A stretch of DNA of 64,000 bases from Doris montereyensis (GCA_037039925.1 JAXRKP010000466.1:196001-260000), one strand, 5' to 3'; positions 26,280 to 36,829 are shown, counted from the stretch's first letter. The notes: a model not told the origin generated them from the letters alone. Made by a program: numbers and translations.

Positions 26280-26400
26280 TCAAACACACACACACACATC
26301 CCCACACAAACACTCACCCCACGCATACACACCCCCACCCAGCCCCTATCCTTTATTACACCCCCCCCCCCCACCCCCACTGACACACACACACAGACAC
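26280..26400. repeat. (CA)n and poly-C microsatellites
   Basis: (AC)n interrupted by CCC-rich segments at 26283-26400, inside the MADF-gene intron, between its 5' splice site and the 3' end of the antisense transposase. Confidence 0.85.
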
Positions 26401-26539
26401 AGAGATATGAATGCTTCGTTTGTAAATTTTAATTTCAGCACACAAAAGTGAATTCAACTTGTCTCTTGGGTGTCTTTCAGTTGATCTCGTTTCCAAGGAC
26501 ATTTCGGAATACATGTCCGTCTTGCCAGTGAACCCTTCC

Positions 26540-27428
26540 CTATGGGTCATTGAAGAATGTCTTTACACTGTCCCTTACGGTAGTTGCTGCATCAGCAGCC
26601 CGTCCTCCATGTGTGTCAGCTTCCAAGGGAAACATGCCTCTTAGTTCATGTCTCTCCATCACCCCGTATGTCACGTCAGAAGTCCTGTCAACCATTTCTC
26701 CGTCGCGCCGCCGGATGAAATTGTGCAGGACTGCGGCAGCATTTGTCAACAAGATCGCTTGGTCTGGTTGAACTCTAATTGGTCTTTGAAATATTTCAAA
26801 TTTCTTTGCGAGGATGCCAAAGGCTTATTCAACAGTTCGTTGTGTGCGTGAATGCCAATAATTGTAAATCCTCTTCTGCTGATCCAGAGTCCTTGCTGCA
26901 TATGGCTTCATTAAATATGTTTTGAGTGGAAATGCTTCATCTCCAATGAGTACAAATGGAATGGTTTCATTTGTACTGTCCACCTTGCACGCTGCAGTTG
27001 GGATATTGAGTTTTCCTTGCTCCAACAAGCGTGAGATACGAGACGTCTTGTGTACTCCTGCGTCACTTATTCTGCCATACTGACCGCAGTCAACAAAGGT
27101 GAAGCATGAATCTGCATCACTCACTGCCATGAGCACAATGCTGGGGAAGCCTTTATAGCAATAGTACATGGATCCGCTGTTTGATGGATTCACAAGGGCA
27201 ACGTGTTTGCCATTTATGGCTCCAATGGCGAAAGGATAATCCCACAAATCACCGAAACGTTGAGCCCTCTGAAACCATTCCTCCTCAGTTGGTTGTTTCA
27301 ACTCGAGCGGTTGCAGTACATCCCACAGGACCTGGCACGTCTTGAAAACATATCTGCTGATGGAATGTCGGGACATGTGAAATGGGACACACATGGAGGT
27401 GAATGAGGCTCCTACTGCCAGATACCTG
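26540..27428 (-). pseudogene. PIF/Harbinger transposase (HARBI1-like, DDE_Tnp_4), inactivated
   Basis: Minus strand. The exon begins near 27428 after TTTTTTCAG with YLAVGASFTSMC and the HTH-like MSRHSISRYVFKTC. The DDE domain follows: PFAIGAINGKHVALVNP, SGSMYYCYKGFPSIVLMAV, FTFVDCGQYGRISDAGV, PFVLIGDEAFPLKTYLM, YNYWHSRTQRTVE, then an in-frame TAA at 26825-26827 and, still in the same frame, AFGILAKKFEIFQRPIR with AAAVLHNFIRRRDG. Two defects are visible. The first catalytic Asp of the usual G-x-I-D-G motif is Asn (GAINGKH), a GAT to AAT change. The stop codon also replaces the Asn normally seen in VENAFG. The N-terminal exon was not found. Nested antisense in the MADF-gene intron. Confidence 0.9.
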
Positions 27429-28429
27429 AAAAAATGGAACGAAAGAAAATGTTGTTAAACTAAACGTCATTATTATTAACACCATTTTGTACTAAGAATA
27501 TTTCACCAGCTTTTCATTTATTTCCTTTGTTTCAGGAACCAGCCACAAAGATACATGGGAGTGCCTCATTCGCTGTCACTGCAACGCTCTGCAGAGGACA
27601 AAGAAGAAATCGGGCAGTGGAGCGGACAAATCTAAACCCTGGAAGTTTTTGAAGCAGATGGGTTTTCTGATTGCCATCAAGGCCAAAAGATCTTCGATTG
27701 GAAACCTGCCTGAGGCTAGTGATGAAGAAACTCCTGACCTTTTACAAGCTGCTATGGAAGAGGCTAACATTGAGGTAGAGAGTGATGGGGTCGATGTTCC
27801 AGAACAAGCAATTGATCTGGCAGAACAAGGCAGAGGAAGTGCCCCGGGGAGAACAAAGCACAAGAAAAGAGGAAAGTTGAGGAAAGCGAGGATCCCATTC
27901 TGTCTTTGATGAAGAGAAAACTGGAGAGACAGCCAGAATCTCCACGGATGGGTTTCTTCCGGTCCATCATGCCGTGGATAGAAGCTCTTAGAGAGGACCT
28001 ATTCCAGGAGTTCCAGCTGCAAGCGCTACAGTCGTTAAAAACCTCCATGCTTTGCAAAATGAATAGGGACATTTGTCTGGGCAATCAAGACAGTATTATT
28101 TGTCGTCCCACAATATCTTTGCACCAATTCCAGCACCCACCCGCAGTGCCATGACGTCACCATCAACCCTCAGCAGTGCCACAACATCACCACTCACATC
28201 GCCATCTTGCTAGTGCTACCCTCCTACTGCTCTCCACCATAGCCAAGGACAAACTCCGCAAAGTTATTCGCCCATGCCATTTTGGCAGACCTCCTCCTCG
28301 TCATCAGAGCACTCCCTAGCTGGCACGAGATCTCATGGTACTCAGGACTATTCATTTCACGATCAGAGTTAGAATAAACAACAATCAAGTAGAGCCCACC
28401 ACTTAACGGGACATTGTGACCTAAACTTT

Positions 28430-28794
28430 TTCAAATTTTTCATTTTTGTTTTTCGGTTTTTGTTTTTGTTATGTGGTCATGTCAGTGCATGCTTATTTGA
28501 CAAACATACTTTGACTAGTAATTACCTGAGAGTTATGATGAGCTTTTGTTCTGCTTCGATTGGCCTCCTCCAATTTGAATGGTCTGGCTATAAAAACCGG
28601 GATGAGCTCCGGCTCCATGGGTTGTATTGGCCTTAAAGGAACCTTCCATTTCATGCTGAAGACACCGGCATAAGCTGTAGCTTAATGGGCTGTAACAGCC
28701 GTAACTCATCATCTCAAGTGATCTCTCTTCAACACTCCCACTTCCCAGTGTTAAGCTTTCTTATTTTAAATAAATTCCCAAACACAACCAGGTT
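28430..28794 (+). promoter_or_regulatory. Possible solo-LTR or promoter unit with TATA box and paired 34-bp subrepeats
   Basis: GGCTATAAAAACCGG (28587) resembles a core promoter. It is followed by two related blocks (GGGATGAGCTCCGGCTCCAT at about 28600 and CGGCATAAGCTGTAGCTTAA at about 28667, each ending TGGGxTGTAxxxGCC) and by TTTAAATAAA, a possible poly(A) signal. This is the order of an LTR (U3-R-U5), but I see no clear TG..CA ends or target duplication. It immediately precedes the ALG10 last exon. Confidence 0.3.
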
Positions 28795-29415
28795 TTGATA
28801 GTTGTTGCTGTACACAATTTGCCACTCAATGCAAATATTAATATTGCCAAAATCGTCGTTGGAGATAGGACACATCATGTGGTATCAACAAATTTCCCTC
28901 AAGTCTTTTACTTTTTGCTTGTGTCTGGCGCATACTCGTTCTCCCACTTTGCTCACCCTACATCATCCAATAAGGGTGCTGATATTTATTTTGATATCAT
29001 GCATTTTTATACAGTTTTTCACATATGAACATACATATCTATTGAGTGACAACAGGCACTGCACGTTCTATGTGTGGTCAAAAGTATTTAGACGGCACAA
29101 GCTGATAAAGTTTTGCCTGATACCAGTATATTTGTATGGACTTTACCAGTTCTTCCAAGCTACTATTGACAAAGGCTTTATATGGAGAGTATCCGTGTGT
29201 CTGTGTGTTGCATTTTGTTTGGTACCTCAAGCTTTGCTTGAATTTCGATATTTCATTATTCCCTTCTACATCATCCGCTTGAACATGAAAGAGCCTAAAG
29301 TTTTAGCCCTGATTATTGAGCTGATTGTGGCTTTAACTATTAACATTTTTACAATTTATATGTTCTCAGAGAAACCTTTTTATTGGCCAAATGATTCAAG
29401 ACGTTTCTGTCCCTG
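28795..29415 (+). CDS. ALG10: ALG10 last exon (C-terminal membrane region)
   Basis: The frame starting near 28795 gives AKIVVGDRTHHVVSTNFPQV with FYFLLVSGAYSFSHFAH, matching the ALG10 segment G-I-V-x-GDR..H....FPQ.FYF. After a frame change at about 28985-29025 it continues YLLSDNRHCTFYVWSKVFRR, LVPQALLEFRYFIIPFYIIR and FSEKPFYWPNDSRRF, the diagnostic C-terminus (YLLADNRHYTFYVW, VPQ.LLEFRYF..P, WP......RF). A possible acceptor, GATAG, lies just before 28803. ALG10 normally stops shortly after the final RF. Here the frame runs on for about 60 codons into the adjacent tandem repeat, to 29608. Roughly 200 residues between exon 1 and this exon are not found. The gene is probably a damaged copy, or the middle exon is lost or displaced by transposons. 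Confidence 0.85.
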
Positions 29416-29429
29416 TGCCCAAACATGCT

Positions 29430-29700
29430 GCTCAAATTTTCATTTTACCCTCTTTGGGGCACACGAATGCTGCCGAAATTATTTTCTTTGCCACCGGCCT
29501 GTCCCCAAAATGCTGCAGAAAACTTTTTGCCTCTTATCGAAATTTTTTACATTGACCCACTCTCAGCCCACAGATGCTGAAATTTTTGGCCTCTACTCGG
29601 CCCAGTAATGCTGCCGAAATTTTTTACTTTGACCCCTTCCTCCCCCGCCCCCAAATTAAATGTTTTTATACCCACCAACGCTGCTGAAATTTGCCTACAT
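29430..29700. repeat. Degenerate minisatellite around TGCTGCCGAAATTTTTT
   Basis: About five diverged copies of an approximately 55-bp unit containing AATGCTGCCGAAATTTTTTA and CTTTGACCC. It follows the ALG10 C-terminal codons directly and supplies the extra reading frame there. Confidence 0.7.
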
Positions 29701-29736
29701 TATTCATATTAGCATGTCTACACTTTTTGTTTCCAG

Positions 29737-32009
29737 ACGTACAGCCACAGGATGTGAAGCTAAATTCAACTTAAAATATGACTACTATGACAAGGTTTTG
29801 AAAATTCAAAAACCACAAATGGTGCATAATCACCCCACGACGTTTGAAACGTACCAGCAGGAATATCAGGTGAAAGGGCTCACCCAGGGACAGAAGGAAA
29901 CGTTGAAGGTACTTGCAGTTTTTCGACTTTTTGATAGTGTTTTCAGTTTTAGAGTAAACTGTAGTGACGACATTGTGTATGTGACCAGATATTTGGTCCA
30001 GTGTTGTTATTCTTGGTTTCATTGTCGTGGTTGTAGCATTATAATGCTGTGGGTGTGATAATGGTGGTAGCAGGTTGTCCAAACCAATTTTTTTCTCTCA
30101 CAGATACGATGAAAGCAACTGATCCATTGGATAGAAATTGTCATCCTGAGCTGTTTGATACCAAATTTGTTGATGTAAGATCATTTTTGACGAAATAGCG
30201 AATTTTTAAATTTATTAAAATTCTGCTAATTTTTCAAAACGCTAAAAATGCCATTTTTCATGGTACATTTTGGGAACATAAAACCCCCCAGAACATCGAT
30301 TCTCGCTCTTTATTTCAGGACACGTAGTTAAACATTTTTTTTAAGGCTCTGTGTTAAATGCATCACGGTATTTTATTCGCATCAAAATTGCAAAAACACA
30401 AATTTGCGTTATGCCCGGCCGTGAAGCTGCTGGGGGGCCCATTCAAAGCCTGGCAGGCCTGATGCATGATTTAGTATGCGTTAGTGTTTTATATGGGTGT
30501 AAATAGCAGTAGATCAAATAGCCTAATTTAAATAAAATTTGACTAGGTCACAGTTGATTTAATTCCCCTTCTAACGATGTACACCGTTAAACATAGAAAT
30601 GAAGCAACAGGACTCTGCCAGTTGAATGAAATTTCACGGCTTTCCCGTGATAGTACAATTGACTCATGTACATCAATGGAAAGGTCAGTTTCTCCTCTAT
30701 TCAGATCAACCAATTAGAAGTGAGTTCTACTAATAGACCTCCCGCGATGTGAGAGAAAGAGAGAGAGGGACAAAGCGCGACACAAAAAGTGCCTTGAGGC
30801 TGGCTCAGTCGCCCGTGAAGAGAAGTTTAGTACTGCCTCAATTAGAACACTGTCCTCAATCAACTCTATTGTGTTATACGCGGTTGGAAAGGGCTTGAAT
30901 GGAACTGACCACTGATGTGTGTTATGTTATGGTACTACAATGCATAGAGGAGATGGAGAGGAGGAATTGCGTTGAAAATAGGGATATCGCGTGGCCTCAT
31001 TTGCTGGCGCGCTGGGTTTACGGGCGGTTTGGACAACCTAGTGGTGATGGTTGTTGCATGGGTGGAGTTGATCAGATGGTTGTGGTAGTAATAATGGTAA
31101 AATTGGTGATCAATGATGATGAGTAGTCATCAATGTTGTTTTCTATAGTAGACATCCTTTCCTTCTCATCATCAATAGCATCTAAATCGTTACTGCTAAT
31201 TTCGTTTCCTCCTCCTCCTCCTAACATGTGATGTAATTATGTCTCTTTCTTTTTCTTCCCAAACACAGGAGATAGTAGATCTCAATCCACGGAATGAGAA
31301 CCTAATGAAAATGCTCAACACAAAGTACAGGAAAGCCTACACTTTAACAGAAGTGCGTGCGTTGAAAAATCAGTGTAAGTATGTCTTGTAATTGTACAAA
31401 GTGTAGAGCACTTCATCACTTTCATTCACTACTTAAAGATAATACAGTAGAACACGGCAATAGCGGGACTTTTGGTTCCTGAAGACAAATCCTGCTGTAG
31501 GTGAGTTCCCACTATAGGGATGCAAAGGGGAATTACCGGGGAGAAAAATATTTTCCTTGGTCTTGTTTCTTGTGCTGTCTAGGCATATCGCGTTAGCGTT
31601 TTAGATAGCCCGCATGTTGCTTACACTTTTCAGTTACAGGGAGGAGATTGTGAAAACTTCATACACTACCTCTTAGATTCCTCTTTGTTTTCTTTTGTTT
31701 ATCCTAGTGAAGTCTGGTCGTACTGCTGATGATGTAACTGACCTCTTCACAAACTTAGAAGAACTTCAACAGCATGGTCAAGTCAAAGTTATTGTCTCTG
31801 ACAATGGTTCTGGGGCTACGCTTGACCTGGTTGCCTTTGCCACATATCAGATGATAGACCTGTTCAGGCAGTATCCTGAGGTTATGTACGTGGATGGTGA
31901 GTAATTTTCTGTGTCTGTGTTTTGAAAGGAAAACACAATAGGGCCAACTTGTATTTGAGTTTCTTTTCTATTACATCTCTGTCTGTCTCTGTCTCTGTCT
32001 CTGTCTCTG

Positions 32010-32060
<51 letters not shown>

Positions 32061-32352
32061 ACGTCTATTTTTTCAATTTCAGTGCTCTTTTCAAAGGAGA
32101 AAGTGTATTATATTTTATAGCTGTTTATTTAAAATGATTTTTTGAATGATTATTTATGTTTCAAAGAAGTTGATGTTTTGAGTTCTTAAAATTAATCCTT
32201 GTTTTTCTGTTTCTCTTTTTATTTTCAAATCAGGGACTTATAAGATCAACAAAAGTGGCTTTCCACTCTATCAAGTCATGATTGAGGATGGCTTTGGGAA
32301 GGGGCAAACTGTTTTTTACGCTTTTGTGCGCCAAGAAACAGCTGATCTCTCC
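29737..32352 (+). pseudogene. FAR1/ZSWIM3-like (MULE-related) gene, several exons, truncated by piggyBac
   Basis: Domesticated MULE-type proteins of the ZSWIM1/ZSWIM3 group have a FAR1-like zinc finger, an RNase-H-like transposase core and a SWIM finger. Exons seen: 29737-29908 (GCEAKFNLKYDYYDKVLKI ... MVHNHP, the Cys and HxH half of a FAR1-like finger), a possible short exon from about 30104 (HPELFDTKFVD, donor GTAAGA at 30175), 31269-31374 (EIVDLNPRNENLMKMLNTKY), 31708-31896 (VKVIVSDNGSGATLDLVAFA, EVMYVDG) and 32234-32352 (TYKINKSGFPLYQVMIEDGF, GQTVFYAFVRQETADLS). The last three join in phase (1, 1) at good splice sites. MYVDGTYKIN is the first catalytic-Asp region of the core. The frame ends at a TAG (32362), just where a piggyBac fragment begins. 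The rest of the core and the SWIM finger are absent. The phase between the first two exons does not fit, so that join is uncertain. Confidence 0.68.
31977..32057. repeat. (TCTGTC)n / (CT)n microsatellite
   Basis: TCTGTC hexamers followed by (CT)n, in the intron between the last two ZSWIM3-like exons. Confidence 0.95.
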
Positions 32353-32890
32353 GTAAGCATATAGAGCTTGCTTCCACAATTGACAGGCTTGTCTTTGATG
32401 TACACCTTGAAGCACAACTTGCCTCTCCAACCACACATGGCTTCGTCGAGGGAAAGTTCCCGCGAAGGGATGAATAATTTTGGAAATATATTGCGAAGGG
32501 GGTCATAAAAGGGCCTGACCTTGAATAGTGTGTCATGGCCCTCAGTTGTTGGTTCAACATAAAATGAATTGTCGTTAAGATGGAATACGGAGAGTATTTT
32601 TGGAAGCGATTGCGTGAGAGAATGTCACTGACAAAACGGCAATGCAGGATGAGCTTAGTCGACCAGAAATCTGCAATCTCATGCTTATTCACTAATGACA
32701 TGTGTATAAGAAAGAGGAGAAAACCCTCAATGTCCAATTCTGTGACAGTGTTCCAGTCAGACATATCCCTGTCATTCAACTGGGCGACTTGGCGTGCGTA
32801 ACGGTTAGTTTCGGACTTGAAATGTTTTATTATGTCTCTAGTGATGAACAGAGAATAAATATCCCTAGGGGTGTCATAGTCAAATTGAAG
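32345..32890 (-). mobile_element. piggyBac transposase fragment (DDE_Tnp_1_7), broken
   Basis: Minus strand from 32890: YDTPRDIYSLFITRDIIKHF, then ARQVAQLNDRDMSDWNTVTE, LVNKHEIADFWSTK, LSRNRFQKYSP, SGPFMTPFAIYFQNYSS and, after frame changes near 32450, a remnant of the DEAMVGWRGKL block (WLERQVVLQGVHQRQ / ASCASRCTSKTS). These are the N-terminal and first catalytic parts of piggyBac transposases. It ends abruptly at about 32350 against the ZSWIM3-like exon and starts abruptly at about 32890 against LINE sequence. No TTAA or terminal inverted repeat was seen at either end. Confidence 0.85.
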
Positions 32891-32894
32891 ACCA

Positions 32895-34410
32895 GGATTA
32901 CCGGTTCCAGTAAAACTTGTATGTTCTGAGTTGAGTGTGTCCTCCTTTCCACCGGATAGAAATTAGCGTTGGGAGGTGATCGCTCCCAACATCCTCGGTC
33001 ACGCTAACCTGCCCGTTGAGATCCGCTGACAGTAGAGACAGGTCAGGCCGGCTCTCGGCTGTCTGATACCGTATCAGGTTGGTCGACCGCAAGATCGTCG
33101 ACCAGTTCCCCAGTCCTGTTTCGGTCAGAGTATCCCTAGCGGGGCGAACGTTTGTTAAAGTCGAGGCCACGATTGTGCGCACGAAGCTGGGGCAGCCAGG
33201 CACCCGAAGATCCAGTGCACCCTTCGGGGAGTTATAGACATTCCAGATGTTGAACCCAACTGAGGCCCTCAGGATATCGGTCCCAGCTCTTCTCTCATGA
33301 CTAACTCTGGCCATCAGCCGGGTACTAACCAGCGTGATGACCTCTCTACAGTCAGTGACAGTGCATGAGCACGCATGGACTACAAAACCTGCCACTTTCA
33401 CTTTTCTCTTGCCGTGTAGTGTCTCTTGCAGGAGGGCAACGTCCACCAGCTTGTCGTGCAGTAGCTTCGCTAGCTCGCTGCTTTTCGGGACTACTCCTTG
33501 GACATTCAGGTAAAACACACGGAGCGTTGCCTCTGTCCGTTCAATGAGGAGGTGGAGAGTTGTCGGTGGTTGGGTTCACCGACGCGGGTATGAGATGTCG
33601 TCAAGTTAGAGGCGTTCACTTGAGCGGCGTTCGTGCCGGTACCCGGGCTGAGCACTTGTTTCGTGGAAGTTGGGGTAACTCCACTAACCTTTCCCACGCG
33701 GTCCGTGCGCTTTCTTCTGGTCTGTGCCTTGGTCTGTATCTTTGCCATGTCCTTGTGTACTGTTCGGTCCCCAGCTGAGTGCAAGGGCCGGGGACCTACA
33801 CCAGAAGTTGTGCCGTCTTTCACCCCCGGGGATGCCAAGGATCAGACTGCCAGAAGAGACTGGGTTTCTGACTCCTACTAAATAATGTTGGTTGTATATT
33901 CATGGTTGTTTTGGGTTGTGGCCAGCATCCACACTCCCTCTCACGAACCTTGTAGTTGTATCATCCAGCAGGTTTCAGACCTCGGTCTCTCGAGAGAGAA
34001 ATACTAGTTTTAAGAAAATTACCCCGTGGGTGCTCTGTCTTGACCGTCTAGAGGCGTTCGAGCCGTTACAGTTGGCGCGAGGTGCTTTGGGTGAACCAAT
34101 TTTAAATACTAGGTGCTCAGTTGCACTTGGGGATTTCTCGATCGTGACCTCAAGGGTCATCACCTGCGGGAGAACACTCAGCAAGTGATCTGGCCTCGGG
34201 AGCTTTACCTTGTTTTACCACGGTCTGTTCACCCTCCCATAAATCTAGCTCAAAGGGATGGCGGTTATAGGACCCCAGCAAGTGGACAAGGAAAGCTCTG
34301 GGTTAGTAGGGCTAGACGTTCACCCCTTAAGCCTTAAGCTGCAGCACCGTGCTCCATTGCCTGCAATGAAAAACTCGATTTTAGGACACTTCTCAGCTCA
34401 AGGCCAGCTT
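32895..34410 (-). mobile_element. LINE 5' half: 5' UTR, ORF1-like region and AP endonuclease, no RT
   Basis: The minus strand encodes the endonuclease (YLNVQGVVPKSSELAKLL, VDVALLQETLH, and at the end LSADLNGQVSVTEDVGSDHL with PTLISIRW) at 32898-33518. The catalytic SDH motif is present. Upstream, a basic Ser/Thr-rich frame (33506-33838) may be ORF1 or an N-terminal extension, and 33900-34410 is probably 5' UTR. LINE copies usually lack the 5' end; this one keeps the 5' part and lacks the RT, because it is cut at about 32890 where piggyBac sequence begins. GC content is higher than that of its neighbours. Confidence 0.8.
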
Positions 34411-34439
34411 TTCCTAACTCCCTCCATAGTTTATCACTG

Positions 34440-35290
34440 AGTTACACAGTTTGCACAAAGCCTTACCAACACTATTGATCTTAACACAAAGACCAGATGG
34501 CCAGACAGAATACACAGTGCAGATCTATGGGAAGGCAGACTGTGCCAATGATCAGTACAAATGTTGACATTTCTATTGTTTTGAGGCCTGCAGCCTCTTT
34601 ACTGGTACATGTATTTGTGTAGAGTGCTTTTTTACTTTATATTAAAAGTAATAGTAATAAAAGCTGGGCTTAAGTTAAGTAAATGAATAATAAAATAATT
34701 ATGAGATCAGGTACCGATACTGGCTATTTCTGGGGGTTTTTCCTTTCTTTATGATAATGTTTGTTAATCATTGTTATGATCATAATAAACTTGGTATTAA
34801 AGCAGTAGGGTGCACGCTGCTTACCTAATAGTAAAAGTGAGACTTGTTTCAATTTTATCTCCTTCCACTGTCCTCTCTGTTGTTGCAGCTGCTGTTGTTG
34901 CAGCTGCTGTTGTTTGTTATTGTATGTGTGTGGGTTTTTTAAAATTTGTTGCTTGTTGGTTGTTGTTTTCTTTTGATGTTGATGTTGCTATTGGTGGTGT
35001 TCTTGTTGCTCGTCTTCTCTTCTTTTTAAAAATATTTATAGTGTTTTTTCCTACACAAAAGGTCGGGGTGTGTCACACCCTACGACATACGGGTAGGGGT
35101 AGTAAAAATGCACCTGCGCTGGTGAGTACAATTTTGAAGTTGCGTCACCACAATTTTGCTCACAGGTAGAATGTGTGATACTTGAGGAATCCATGGAATT
35201 TCAGATCTCTCTGTAAAAAATATTGTAAATTGAGAGGACTTCAAAGTCAAAGGTCGTATTGGGGTGTATTCACCCTAAAGTACGGCAAAT
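34440..35290. other. Intergenic, no gene seen
   Basis: AT-rich. Contains a small (GCTGTTGTT)n run at 34880-34920. The open frame at 34810-35169 is hydrophobic and low in complexity, with no recognisable domain. Confidence 0.5.
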
Positions 35291-35319
35291 GTTACTGTTT
35301 ACATGTATTGCTACCAGCA

Positions 35320-36475
35320 ACACCCTCCAACCCACCACCCACCACATTATGATCCCACCAGCAACACCCTACAACCAACAACCAACCACCCACCACATTA
35401 TGATTATGATCCCACCCAACACCCTCCAACCAACCACCCACCACATTATGATTATGATCCCACCAGCAACACCCTCCAACCAACAACCAACCACCCACCA
35501 CATTATGATTATGATCCCACCAGCAACACCCTCCAACCAACCACCCACCACATTATGATTATGATCCCACCAGCAACACCCTCCAACCAACAACCAACCA
35601 CCCACCACATTATGATTATGATCCCACCAGCAACACCCTCCAACCCAACCAACCACCCACCACATTATGATCCCACCAGCAACACCCTACAACCAACAAC
35701 CAACCACCCACCACATTATGATTATGATCCCACCAGCAACACCCTCTAACCAACAACCAACCAACCATTATGATTATGATCCCACCAGCAACATTATGAT
35801 TATGATCCCACCAGCAACACCCAACACCCTACAACCAACCACCCACCACATGATACGAATAATATGATCCCACCAACCAACAACCAACCACCCACCACAT
35901 TATGATTATGATCCCACCAGCAACACCCTACAACCAACAACCAACCACCCACCACATGATACAATATCCTACAACCAACAACCAACCACCCACCACAATG
36001 ATCCCACCAGCAATACCCTCCAACCAACAACCAAACCCACCCATTATGATCCCACCAGCAACATCCTACAACCAACCCACCCACATGATCACCAGAATCC
36101 AACCAACAACCAACCACCCACCACATTATGATCCCACCAGCAACACCCTCCAACCAAGCACCCACCACATGATGTGAATAATATGATCCCACCAGCAACA
36201 TCCTACAACCAACAACCAACCACCCACCACATTATGATCCCACCAGCAATACCCTCCAACCAACAACCAACCACCCACCCATTATGATCCCACCAGCAAT
36301 ACCCTACAACCAACAACCAACCACCCACCACATTATGATCCCACCAGCAATACCCTCCAACCAACAACCAACCACCCACCGCATTATGATCCCACCAGCA
36401 ACACCCTACAACCAACAACCAACCACCCACCGCATTATGATCCCACCAGCAACAACAACCAACCACCACATGTTC
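35320..36475. repeat. 51-57-bp minisatellite (CCAACAACCAACCACCCACC)
   Basis: About 20 copies of a unit combining CCACCAGCAACACCCTCCAA, CCAACAACCAACCACCCACC and ACATTATGATC, with or without an extra TATGAT. The same minisatellite recurs at 52210-52420. Open frames on both strands are artefacts of the repeat. Confidence 0.97.
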
Positions 36476-36584
36476 TTTCACTTTGAATTTGATACATTAT
36501 GTACTTGATTTGGCCTCCTCACATTTTTGGACTTAACACATCTGAACCGGAAATGTTTAGGCTATTCACTCTTCCTCTTTAGGC

Positions 36585-36765
36585 CACTCTGTATCAATTA
36601 AAGTGGCGGTAATTGCTATATCCTCACTCTGTAGCAATTTGCGTGGTGTTAATTGCTACATCCTCACTCTGTAGCAATTTACGTGGTGTTAATTGCTACA
36701 TCCTCACTCTGTAGCAATTAACCTGCTGTGGTTAATTGCTACATCCTCACTCTGTAGCAATTAAC
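36585..36765. repeat. Tandem array of 40-bp hairpin units
   Basis: Four units with starts near 36611, 36651, 36691 and 36734. Each contains AATTGCTACA, the loop TCCTCACTC, then TGTAGCAATT, a perfect 10-12 bp stem, separated by ACGTGGTGTT-type spacers. The reverse-complement array is at 51907-52081. Confidence 0.95.
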
Positions 36766-36829
36766 GCTACCGTTTTTAAAAGATAGATCTGAAATGGTGA
36801 TAACAGTCTCTATCTCTCTCTCCTCTCCT

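Larger units (their letters stand above)
26115..28154 (+). pseudogene. MADF-BESS accessory gene of a PIF/Harbinger element, two exons, frameshifted
   Basis: MADF-BESS proteins bind DNA. MADF or Myb-like partners accompany PIF/Harbinger transposases and help carry them to DNA. Exon 1 (26115-26245) opens MDDYKDRRIELVRARPQL, then in another frame gives DYKDKDQKAQVWEDLSMIL and ends at a GT donor (26246). Exon 2 starts at 27536 after TTTCAG with matching phase: GTSHKDTWECLI, then SKPWKFLKQMGFL, which completes the MADF domain. Further on, again in another frame, comes the BESS motif (FFRSIMPWIEALREDLF at about 27950-28000). Two frame changes are needed (near 26168, and about 27835-27870 around a CCCCGGGG run), so the gene is broken or carries sequencing indels. 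The 1.29-kb intron contains the transposase gene on the opposite strand. Confidence 0.8.

Noticed and set aside
25554..26313. Minus-strand open frames of 99-152 codons
   Set aside because: They lie over G-rich, GT and trinucleotide repeats; no domain.
34810..35169. 119-codon hydrophobic ORF
   Set aside because: Val/Ala run comes from a GCTGTTGTT repeat; no homologous domain recognised.
35303..36508. His/Asn/Pro-rich or Trp/Gly-rich repeat proteins on both strands
   Set aside because: Products of the 51-57-bp minisatellite; both strands equally open.
36585..36765. CRISPR-like array (regular hairpin repeats)
   Set aside because: Spacers are short, related to each other and not unique, and the genome is eukaryotic with no cas genes. 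It is a tandem repeat.
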